In this document: positions 32,931 to 39,863 of the stretch, piece after piece | How the letters are laid out: every line of letters begins with the position of its first letter | Position numbering within the stretch: the stretch's first letter is position 1 | The notes under the pieces: model-generated | Database searches by the model: none | Seen by the model: only the letters and a program-made list of their open reading frames with translations | What the model was told of the DNA's origin: nothing | Program-made: the position numbers and the translations under genes | NCBI GenBank assembly: GCA_028871595.1 | Contig: JAGWMT010000002.1 | Location: forward strand, 1 to 44,006 | DNA length: 44,006 bases | Direction: 5' to 3' | Source of the DNA: Elusimicrobiota bacterium | GTDB lineage: Bacteria > Elusimicrobiota > Elusimicrobia > UBA1565 > UBA9628

Positions 32931-34127
32931 CTAAAAAGTCGGCGGAACGAACGCGGGCTCTTCGGAGGGCGCGGACTTGCGCTCGCGCTCGAGACGCCGC
33001 TTCTCTTCGTCGAAGCGGCGCTGCTGCTCGGCGGCCTTCTCGGCGTTCTCGGCCTCGATGCGGGCCAGTTCTTCCTGATGCTTGCGGTCCGACTCGGCCT
33101 GGGCGTCGGCCAAGCGCTTCTTCTCGTCCTCCAGGCGCTTCTGCTCGTCGGCCAGGCGCTGCTCCTCGGCCAGGCGTTTTTGCTCGGCGTCCTTCTTCGC
33201 CTGCTCGGCCTTCTCCAACTCGATCTTCTTCTGCCGCGCCATCGCGATGTCCAGATCCGCGGCCAAGGCGAACGGCTGCTGTCCATCGGACTTCCCCAGC
33301 ATCAGGCTGGGGCTCTGGGTGACGCCCAGCGCGTGCGCGTCGTCCTCCACGGCGGGCTTGATCTTCTTGTAGATGGACACGATATTGCTGGTGCCGTCAT
33401 GGATGGCTTTGAGGAAGTAATACGTCATGATGCCGTGCTGCTTGTCCGGCGAGGAAGTGGAGATCTGGTTGGGCTGGGTGGCGGTCAGGACCGCCATGTT
33501 CCCGCCGATCACGCCCACGGGGACGATGTTGTTGACCATCGGGCGCGCGCCCTGCGCCAGTACGGAACGACCGCCCTGGCCGGAGAAGCAGGAGTCTAGG
33601 ACGACGATGACCTCCTGGGCCTTGAGCTTGTCCAGGTGGTCGTACAGCCGCTCGATGGAGTAGCCCGTGTTGCCCAGGTCGTTCGGATCGCCGTCGTACG
33701 GGAGGAGATAGGCGCGCGGATGTGCCGCGTCGGACAGGTCCGGCGAGCCGTGACCGGAGTAGTAGAAGAACACCTTGCCGTCGGGCTTCACGTTGTCCGG
33801 AAGCCACTTCTCGATGTTCTTGATGAAGTCGGTCCGGGTCGCCCGGTCGTTGATCATCAGGCGGATGTTGGTCTCCCGGAAGCCGAGAGACTTCAAGTAC
33901 GCCTTCACCAGCGTGGCGTCCCCCGCGGAATAAGTCGAAGGCGCCCCGATGTCGCGGTACTTCTCGATGCCGATGACGACGGCGACGTCGTGCTCGCGCG
34001 GGGTCAGGCCGAAATCCGGCGGCTGGCTGATGTCCTCGCTCGCGTTCTCGGCCCGGACGGGCGAAAAAAGAAGAGCCGCCAAGATAAAGCTCCCGAGGCT
34101 GACGGCGACGGCCCTCGTTCCCTTCAT
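32931..34127 (-). CDS. Exported caspase-like (C14) protease with charged coiled-coil tail
   Basis: 398 residues. A signal peptide (LGSFILAALLFSPVRA) is followed by a caspase/metacaspase p20-like domain: VAVVIGIEKYRD, GDATLVKAYLKSLGF, FFYYSGHGSPD with the catalytic His126, YLLPYDGD, and VIVVLDSCFSGQGG with the catalytic Cys180. Residues 290-385 form a long Glu/Lys/Arg/Ala-rich coiled coil with repeats of EEQRLADEQKRLEDEKKRLA type. Family members cut after basic or acidic residues; the substrate here is unknown. Export is notable, since many bacterial relatives are cytoplasmic. It has its own promoter and an AGGAGG ribosome binding site. Confidence 0.9.
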   Translation of the reverse strand: MKGTRAVAVSLGSFILAALLFSPVRAENASEDISQPPDFGLTPREHDVAVVIGIEKYRDIGAPSTYSAGDATLVKAYLKSLGFRETNIRLMINDRATRTDFIKNIEKWLPDNVKPDGKVFFYYSGHGSPDLSDAAHPRAYLLPYDGDPNDLGNTGYSIERLYDHLDKLKAQEVIVVLDSCFSGQGGRSVLAQGARPMVNNIVPVGVIGGNMAVLTATQPNQISTSSPDKQHGIMTYYFLKAIHDGTSNIVSIYKKIKPAVEDDAHALGVTQSPSLMLGKSDGQQPFALAADLDIAMARQKKIELEKAEQAKKDAEQKRLAEEQRLADEQKRLEDEKKRLADAQAESDRKHQEELARIEAENAEKAAEQQRRFDEEKRRLERERKSAPSEEPAFVPPTF

Positions 34128-34166
34128 CGGCGGCTTCCTCCTTCTCCGGACAAACCCTGCTCCTTT

Positions 34167-34195
34167 AGTCTAGCCCCGGCCCCCTCCGGCGTCAA
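34167..34195 (-). promoter_or_regulatory. Sigma70-type promoter of the caspase-like gene
   Basis: TTGACG (34190-34195) and TAGACT (34167-34172) on the minus strand with a 17-base spacer, 39 bases before the start codon. The -35 sits in the loop of a short inverted repeat. Confidence 0.7.
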
Positions 34196-34209
34196 GAGGG
34201 GCGGCGGGT

Positions 34210-34974
34210 TCAGAACGTGTAGTTCATTCCCAGCATGTAGCCGCGCGTGACGTCGGCGGACACGTTGGTGCCGCCGTGCGTGGTCAGATACTGGAACTTA
34301 TAGCCGATCGAGGTGCCGAAGCCGCCGTTGTGCCAGGCGAACCCGACCTCGGAGGCCTCGTAGAAGGCGGTCTGCGCGTTGCCCGACGACGGGGTGTAGG
34401 TGTTCGACATCAAGCCGCCCGCCGCGTTGCCGTACATCGCGAAGCCATGGCCGATGCCCGCGCTGCCGCCCAAGCCGGCCGTGACGCCGTTGTAATGCGT
34501 CTTGGTGGCGGGGTAGCTGGTGCCGTTAACGGATTCCTTGTACTTTTGCTCGACGTTCTTGTAGCCGAGCGTCAGGACCAGGTTCGGGGTGGCGTAATAG
34601 CCGGCATTGACGTCGGTCTCGGTGCGGCTGGCCGTGAAGGACACATTGTTGCCCAGACCGTTGTTGAAGCGCTCCTGGTAGGACGGGAACTGGTAGTCGC
34701 CCGTCACCAGGTAGCTGCCCGACAAGAGCCAGTTCCTGTACTTGAAGGACAGGTTCGGAACCGACGTGGCGTCGTAGCCCTTGGTCAGCGCGATGACGTG
34801 GTTGGTGCCCGAAGCGCCGCCGATGGCGGTTTCCCAGGTGTTGATCCACAGTTTGTAGCCGACCGTCATGGAGAGATCCTTGCCCAGCATGTGGGTCTCG
34901 TCCGCGCGCGACGGAACCGCGGCCGCGAGCAGGACCAGGCACGAGAGCGCGGCGAGCATGAGATTTTTCCTCAT
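34210..34974 (-). CDS. Small outer-membrane beta-barrel-like protein, copy 1
   Basis: 254 residues from the ATG at 34974, preceded by AGGGGG. An upstream Met at 35013 is in frame, but the paralogue has the same AGGGGG followed by ATGAGGAAAA, so I prefer 34974. A signal peptide (MRKNLMLAALSCLVLLAAAVPSRA) is followed by alternating amphipathic strands (MTVGYKLWINTWETAIGG, LSFKYRNWLLSGSYLVTGDY, LVLTLGYKNVEQKY) and a terminal YMLGMNYTF. The C-terminal Phe is the usual barrel-assembly signal. No known family is recognised. It is a diverged tandem duplicate of the gene at 35029-35829. Confidence 0.82.
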   Translation of the reverse strand: MRKNLMLAALSCLVLLAAAVPSRADETHMLGKDLSMTVGYKLWINTWETAIGGASGTNHVIALTKGYDATSVPNLSFKYRNWLLSGSYLVTGDYQFPSYQERFNNGLGNNVSFTASRTETDVNAGYYATPNLVLTLGYKNVEQKYKESVNGTSYPATKTHYNGVTAGLGGSAGIGHGFAMYGNAAGGLMSNTYTPSSGNAQTAFYEASEVGFAWHNGGFGTSIGYKFQYLTTHGGTNVSADVTRGYMLGMNYTF

Positions 34975-35028
34975 CGGATTGAGCCCCCTATCGGAGTTGC
35001 GAGTGGTTTTCATGTTCTTCTCTCAGCC

Positions 35029-35829
35029 TCAGAACGTGTAGTTGGCGCCCAGCATGAAGCCGCGCGTGACTTCGTTGCGGGGCAGGCTGGCATAGGCCGT
35101 CGAGTTCAGCGAGCTGATCTTGGTCTGGATCAGCTGGAACTTGTAACCGAGCGTCGTGGAGAAGGAGGAGTTGTGCGGGTGCCACGCGAAGCCCAGCTCG
35201 CTGGCCTCGTAGCCCGCGCCGTCCGTGTAGTTCGAGGAAGGGAGGTAGGTGACGGACATGAAGCCGCCCGCGCCGCTGCCGTACACCGACCAGCCGTTGC
35301 CGATGGGCGCGCTGCCGGTGATGCCGAAGGTCATGCCGTTCAGGTACACCGAGTTCTCGCTGTAGCCGGAGACGGAGCTGCTCACCTTGAACTTCTCGGT
35401 GACGCCCTTGTAACCGATCGTCAGAGCGACCTGGGGAATGATGTAGTAGCCGACGTTCATGTCGATTTCCTGACGCGAACCCTTGATCGTCGCCTTGTCG
35501 AGCACGCCGCCGGAGCCGATGTAGTTCGTCTGCAGCGGGAAGCTGTAGTCGGGGGTGACCATGAAGCTGCCCGAGACGAACAAGTTCTTGTGGCGCACGG
35601 CCAGGTTGGGGATCACGCCGACCACCGGCCCTTCGGTGATCTGGTTCCAGTTCCGGCCGGATCCGGTCAGGTTGGTCTGCCAGGTGTTCAGCCAGAGCTT
35701 CGTGCCGACGTTGACGAAAGTGTCCTTGCCGACCTGCATGGAGTTGTCGTCGTCGGCGTACGCCGCCCGCGGCGCCGCGGCGCCCAAAGCGAGACACGCG
35801 AGAACGGCGACGGAAAGAATTTTCCTCAT
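35029..35829 (-). CDS. Small outer-membrane beta-barrel-like protein, copy 2
   Basis: 266 residues. A signal peptide (MRKILSVAVLACLALGAAAPRAAYA) is followed by repeated amphipathic strands: VNVGTKLWLNTWQTNLTG, LAVRHKNLFVSGSFMVTPDY, VALTIGYKGVTEKFKV, a Gly-rich centre and a final FMLGANYTF. The start, strand order and C-terminus align with the downstream copy (KLWINTW / KLWLNTW; EASEVGFAWH / EASELGFAWH; TRGYMLGMNYTF / TRGFMLGANYTF). It is probably a 12- to 14-strand porin-like or structural outer-membrane protein; substrate unknown. It is the first gene of the pair, with a promoter upstream and AGGGGG before its ATG. Confidence 0.84.
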   Translation of the reverse strand: MRKILSVAVLACLALGAAAPRAAYADDDNSMQVGKDTFVNVGTKLWLNTWQTNLTGSGRNWNQITEGPVVGVIPNLAVRHKNLFVSGSFMVTPDYSFPLQTNYIGSGGVLDKATIKGSRQEIDMNVGYYIIPQVALTIGYKGVTEKFKVSSSVSGYSENSVYLNGMTFGITGSAPIGNGWSVYGSGAGGFMSVTYLPSSNYTDGAGYEASELGFAWHPHNSSFSTTLGYKFQLIQTKISSLNSTAYASLPRNEVTRGFMLGANYTF

Positions 35830-35869
35830 TCGAAGCCCCCTAAATTCAGGATGCGATCACGCCGCGTCT

Positions 35870-35898
35870 AAATTACCAAATGCGTCATCAAAACTCAA
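35870..35898 (-). promoter_or_regulatory. Promoter of the tandem outer-membrane protein genes
   Basis: TTGAGT (35893-35898) and TAATTT (35870-35875) on the minus strand, 17 bases apart, in an AT-rich stretch unlike its surroundings; about 40 bases before the start codon. Confidence 0.5.
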
Positions 35899-35951
35899 CT
35901 CAATATTCCAAAAGTCGCAATATGACCGCGAAACGAAGCGGTCAAACCCGG

Positions 35952-36344
35952 TCAGGAGGGGCGGGCGCGGGAGAGGACCGACTCGATGGCCGACCACAGC
36001 CGCTCGACGCTGATCGGCTTGGGCAGGAACTGCGCGCCGCCGGCCTGGATGCCCTCGGCGCGGTCGCGCGGGTCGGAGTACTTGGTGGAGGCGGAGACGA
36101 AGATCACCGGCGTGTCCTGATGGCCTTCCAGGCGCTTCACGCGCTTGCACAGGTCGAACCCGTGCACGTCGGGCAGGTTCACGTCCATGATGATGACGGT
36201 CGGATGCGCCTGCTTCAGCGCCTTGATGGCCTCGTCGCCGTTGCGCGCGCCCGATACCTCCACCCCCTTCAATGACATCACGTCGATGAAGGTCTCGCGG
36301 AAGTGGTCGTCGTCCTCGACGATGAACATGGGGGAAGCGGTCAT
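35952..36344 (-). CDS. Stand-alone response-regulator receiver domain protein
   Basis: 130 residues, a receiver domain only. FIVEDDDHFRETFIDV carries the acidic pocket, VIIMDVNLPD the phosphorylation site Asp54, VIFVSAS the switch Ser/Thr position, and FLPKPIS the conserved Lys. There is no DNA-binding or enzymatic output domain, so it would act by protein contact, like CheY or a phosphotransfer intermediate. The ATG begins one base after the stop of the double-protease gene, so the two are almost certainly co-transcribed. No histidine kinase is present in the window. Confidence 0.92.
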   Translation of the reverse strand: MTASPMFIVEDDDHFRETFIDVMSLKGVEVSGARNGDEAIKALKQAHPTVIIMDVNLPDVHGFDLCKRVKRLEGHQDTPVIFVSASTKYSDPRDRAEGIQAGGAQFLPKPISVERLWSAIESVLSRARPS

Positions 36345-36345
36345 A

Positions 36346-39300
36346 TCAGGCCTTCGGACCCCGGCCGCTCAGCCGCAGGAAGAAGCGGGCGACGGCGCCG
36401 GCGGATTCGTACTCGACGTTCGGATAGGCGCGCAGCAGGGCCGCGTAGGCGGCGGCGTCGGCGGCGAATTCGGGCTCGATCGTGTTTTCGTAAAGCTCCA
36501 GCATCTCCTCGCGCACGCCGGTGGCGTTGGGCAGGGAGCGCATGTACGAGCGGCGGCGCGCCTCGTCGTCCTCCAGCTTCGCGGAGAGGCGGCGGTATTC
36601 GGCGATATGCGCCGGAACCGGCGCGCGGCCCGTCAGCCGCGTCCACGCGCGGGCCACGATGCCGGCCGCGTGGTACTGGATGCCCGGATACTCGGCCTCC
36701 AACGCGGCGGTTATTTTCGCGTCGGACGGGAAGGACCGATAGCGGGCCACCGCGGTCGGCGGGATGGCGCGCGGGTTGAACTGCTTGTAAACGTGCTCGT
36801 AGGCCGCGGTCACGTTGATGAAGCCCTCACCCTCGTCGTCGGGGCCGTTCTTGCCGGTCTTCTCCAGCGTCGCCATGACGCCGTTGACGATGGCGTCCAG
36901 CTTCTCGCCGACCTGGGTCACGCCGAACACCATGGCCAGCAGGGCGATGGCGCCCGCCACCGACGGGGTGGACATCGAGGTGCCGGAGATGGCCTTCAGC
37001 GTTCCGGCTTCGGGATCGGTGCGGTCGGCGTCGCCCAGGTTGGCGGGCCAGGCGCCTTCGGTGTTGTAGCCGATGGCGGCCAGGTCGGGCCGGTGCGCGA
37101 AGCCGTCCTTGCCCTGGGTCTTGGGAGAGCCGGGGCCGCGCGAGGAGAAATAGGCGACCTTCTTGTTGCGGTCGGTGGCGGCCACGGCGACGACCCGGAT
37201 GGCGCCGGTGGCGGCGTCCTTATATTGGACGATCGCCGGAGCGCCCACCGTGTTCTTGCCCGGCCCGGCGTTGCCGGCCGCGAAAACCATGATGTGGCCC
37301 TCGGAGGCCAGCTTCTTGACCAGCAGGGAGTCCGGACCCTCCGGATCGCCCTCGTCGTCGCCCCAGGAGTTGGAGATCACCAGGTTGCCGTCGTTGGCCG
37401 ACATGGTCAGGGCCTTCAAGATGTCGTCGGTGGTGGCGCTGCCGTTCAGGAAGGTCTTGTAGTGCGTGACGTTCCTGGCCCAGGGCGCGTAGTTGAGCAC
37501 CATGCTGGTGACCCACGAACCGTGGCCGATGTCGTCCACGTTCGCGCCGGAGGTGGCGTTCTTGACGTCCTTGACGCGCCCCAGCAGCGGATGCGTCAGA
37601 TCGGCGCCGCTGTCCACCACGCCGAAGTTCGGCTGGGGCGGGGCGTCGAAGCCCAACGCGGCCGTGAACTTGCGCCAGGGGCTCATCTCGGGCTTGCCCC
37701 AGCGCTTCAGGGCCAGGGCCTGGACCGCGTCGGCCTTGGTGATCTTCAGGTTGTCGGCCATGCTGACCGCGTTGCGCATGTCCGGGTCGCTGCTTTCGGG
37801 CGCCACGATCGGCGCCGGGATGACGATCCGGCGGTTCGGGTAGACCTTGTGGCCCTGGGCGCGGAGCGCGGCCTCGAACTCGGAGACCTTGGCCGCGTCC
37901 AGGCGGATGGTGGCGGCGTTGATGCGGCGGTAAGAGGCGATCGGCGTGGCGTTATAGGCGGACAGGACGTCGGTGGTCAGGCCGACCGAGTCCATCTGGG
38001 CCAGCAGAGAACGTTGCACTCCTTCATAGGTCTGGACGTAGTTCGCCGCGCGCGAGTCCGCCGAGGTCAGGTGCAGATCCTTGGTCAGCGACTTGCGGTC
38101 GGAGAACACCACGACCAGATCCACCGGCTGGGACGACGCGCCGGCCGCCGCGCTCGGGACCGCCGGGCCGGTCGGCGCGGCCTGGGCCGTCAGCCGGGCC
38201 ACGCCGGCGGGGTGGCGCAGGGAGCCGATCGCCATGCCCAGCGCCGCCACGGCGGGCAGGGCGGCGCTCGCCATCTGCACGCCCGTCGCCGCGAACGAGA
38301 TGCCGATCAGAAGATGGGTCAGCCCGGCCGCCGCGGCCATGATGACGCCGCCGCCGGCCAGCGCGATGAGCATGACGGGGACCATCCCCAGCATGCCGAT
38401 CCGCGCGTAGAAATCCTGCACGCGGTCGCCCACCGAGCGGGGCAGCAGCGCCGTCAGGATGTGCCCGCCGTCCAGGGGCGGCAGAGGGATCAAATTGAAG
38501 ATCGCCAGGACGGCGTTGATGAAGACGAAGCCGGTCAGGGCGCCCAGGACGACGGCGCCGAAGCCGCCGGCCACCGCGCCCGCGTACGCCAGCGCGCCCA
38601 GCCCGGCCAAGGCGATGTTCACCGCCGGCCCGGCCAAAGCGACCTTGGCCATGTCCTGCGCGGGGTTCTTGAAATAACCCTGATTGACGGGCACGGCCTT
38701 CGCGCCGCCGAAGATGAAGCCGCTGGTGAAGTAAGTGATCATCGGCAGGCCGATGGTCATGAAGGGGTCCACGTGCTTGGCCCACGTCAGGGGGTTGAAG
38801 CTGGCGCGGCCTTCGAGCGTGGCGGTGGGGTCGCCCAGGCGCGCGGCGGCCTGGGCATGGCCGATCTCATGGAGGATCAAGGACAGCATCACCAGGGGCA
38901 AAGTCAGGAGCGGCTGGAGAAGGGAGCCGTGAACGGCGGCCAAGCCGGCCAGGCCCAGCAGGGCGAAGAGTCCGGAGGAACCGGCCCCGCGGCCTTCATC
39001 GGACGCATGATCGTCCGGGCCATTCTCTCCCGCGGAGCGGACGGGATTGCCCGCGCCGTCCACGTCCTCGACCGGCATCTCTCTCTTCGCTCCGGCTTTT
39101 GAAAGGAAGCTGCGGGTCATCCCGTTCGACGCGGCGGGCACGGCGGACAAAGCGGGAGCCGAGTGGTGGAACAACTCGCCCACGCGGGACAGGAAGTCGG
39201 AGGAGGCGGCGTCCTTGGAGGCGCCCGTGCCCATCTTCGAGAAATTGGGAAGTTCGCGGCGAACGCCTTCCAGCGCCGTCGCGGCGGGGCCGGACTCATC

Positions 39301-39657
39301 CTTCGCGGTGGAGACAGCGGCGGCAGGCGCCGGGGCGACCATGGCGGCGGAAAGCTTCGCGGGGGCGACGGAGACGGGAGCGGCGGCGGCGGCGGCGGCG
39401 GAAACGGCGGCCGAGGGCACGGCCGCGGACGGGGCAGCGAAGGACGCGCTCATCGCCGGCAGGTTCAGAGTGGTCAGCCCCAGCGGCGCGACGTTCGCGG
39501 GAAGCGAATTGATCGCGCCGGCCGGAATGCCGGAGACGGGAGAGACGGTCCCATGTCCCACGGCCTCGGCGACCTGCGCCCACGCGCTTCCCCCCGGAGA
39601 GAGAAGGACGAGAGACAGCGTGATCGCCAGCGCCAGCGCCGAACGGACTTTCTTCAT
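36346..39657 (-). CDS. Double protease: M50 (site-2-type) zinc metalloprotease fused to S8 subtilisin
   Basis: 1103 residues from the ATG at 39657, chosen because it starts a signal peptide (ALAITLSLVLLSPGGSAWA). Order: Ala/Pro-rich linker (about 30-200); M50 intramembrane metalloprotease with HEIGH (263-267) and NLIPLPPLDGGH (Asp396) among several transmembrane segments (about 230-480); an I9-like propeptide (about 512-615); S8 domain with Asp682 (VVDSGAD), His712 (DIGHGS), Asn796 (AAGNAGPG) and Ser894 (GTSMSTPS). After about 960 come two copies of a short unit, YPGIQYHAAGIVARAWTRL from 990 and YPNVEYESAGAVARFFLRL from 1078. Both active sites look complete. The S8 part is probably outside the cytoplasm. 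A consensus -10 lies 6 bases upstream. Confidence 0.93.
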   Translation of the reverse strand: MKKVRSALALAITLSLVLLSPGGSAWAQVAEAVGHGTVSPVSGIPAGAINSLPANVAPLGLTTLNLPAMSASFAAPSAAVPSAAVSAAAAAAAPVSVAPAKLSAAMVAPAPAAAVSTAKDESGPAATALEGVRRELPNFSKMGTGASKDAASSDFLSRVGELFHHSAPALSAVPAASNGMTRSFLSKAGAKREMPVEDVDGAGNPVRSAGENGPDDHASDEGRGAGSSGLFALLGLAGLAAVHGSLLQPLLTLPLVMLSLILHEIGHAQAAARLGDPTATLEGRASFNPLTWAKHVDPFMTIGLPMITYFTSGFIFGGAKAVPVNQGYFKNPAQDMAKVALAGPAVNIALAGLGALAYAGAVAGGFGAVVLGALTGFVFINAVLAIFNLIPLPPLDGGHILTALLPRSVGDRVQDFYARIGMLGMVPVMLIALAGGGVIMAAAAGLTHLLIGISFAATGVQMASAALPAVAALGMAIGSLRHPAGVARLTAQAAPTGPAVPSAAAGASSQPVDLVVVFSDRKSLTKDLHLTSADSRAANYVQTYEGVQRSLLAQMDSVGLTTDVLSAYNATPIASYRRINAATIRLDAAKVSEFEAALRAQGHKVYPNRRIVIPAPIVAPESSDPDMRNAVSMADNLKITKADAVQALALKRWGKPEMSPWRKFTAALGFDAPPQPNFGVVDSGADLTHPLLGRVKDVKNATSGANVDDIGHGSWVTSMVLNYAPWARNVTHYKTFLNGSATTDDILKALTMSANDGNLVISNSWGDDEGDPEGPDSLLVKKLASEGHIMVFAAGNAGPGKNTVGAPAIVQYKDAATGAIRVVAVAATDRNKKVAYFSSRGPGSPKTQGKDGFAHRPDLAAIGYNTEGAWPANLGDADRTDPEAGTLKAISGTSMSTPSVAGAIALLAMVFGVTQVGEKLDAIVNGVMATLEKTGKNGPDDEGEGFINVTAAYEHVYKQFNPRAIPPTAVARYRSFPSDAKITAALEAEYPGIQYHAAGIVARAWTRLTGRAPVPAHIAEYRRLSAKLEDDEARRRSYMRSLPNATGVREEMLELYENTIEPEFAADAAAYAALLRAYPNVEYESAGAVARFFLRLSGRGPKA

Positions 39658-39663
39658 GAGTCC

Positions 39664-39669
39664 ATTATA
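39664..39669 (-). promoter_or_regulatory. Consensus -10 of the double-protease gene
   Basis: TATAAT on the minus strand, 6 bases before the ATG at 39657. No Shine-Dalgarno site is possible in that space, so the mRNA is probably leaderless. The -35 region (about 39687-39692) is weak and is bordered by the palindrome at 39693-39706. Confidence 0.6.
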
Positions 39670-39692
39670 ACGGCGGCCCCCGGCCGGGTGAC

Positions 39693-39706
39693 GGGCCCTA
39701 GGGCCC
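39693..39706. promoter_or_regulatory. GGGCCCTAGGGCCC palindrome, possible operator
   Basis: A perfect 14-bp palindrome just upstream of the -35 position of the double-protease promoter. A third GGGCCC lies at 39712-39717, and CCCAACGA is repeated directly at 39704 and 39727. The arrangement suits a regulator site, though GC-rich palindromes can arise by chance. Confidence 0.3.
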
Positions 39707-39808
39707 AACGAGGGCCCGGCATTGGTCCCAACGAAGAAGGGACTTTGGCCGTCCGCTCAAGGCCTTTCGGTCCACTGCGTCCGGACGCGCCTGAGCACGC
39801 CAGGTCGG

Positions 39809-39843
39809 AAAAAAGCCGCCCCCGGGACTTCCGGGGGCGGCTT
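39809..39843 (-). terminator. Rho-independent terminator of the M48 protease gene
   Basis: A perfect 13-bp stem (39813-39825 with 39831-39843), 5-base loop, and six T residues on the minus strand (39814-39809). It begins 20 bases after the stop codon at 39864 and separates the two large protease genes transcriptionally. Confidence 0.92.
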
Positions 39844-39863
39844 GTGGGTCGGACGGAACGGGG

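Noticed and set aside
30925..32934. Long open frame (about 669 codons) on the plus strand across polA and trxA
   Set aside because: Antisense to polA, which has complete motifs; the translation has no recognisable domain.
34975..35013. Upstream ATG for the first barrel-like protein
   Set aside because: It has a GAGAGAAG before it, but the paralogue starts at the equivalent of 34974 with the same AGGGGG site, and the extension would spoil the signal peptide.
32931..35829. Caspase-like gene plus neighbours as an anti-phage defence island
   Set aside because: The caspase-like protein is exported and no sensor, nuclease or TIR/NLR partner is nearby, so the defence reading is unsupported.
36145..39102. 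Very long open frame (about 985 codons) on the plus strand
   Set aside because: It is antisense to the double-protease gene and made of His/Gly/Arg-rich, motif-free sequence, the usual shadow of a GC-rich Ala-rich gene.
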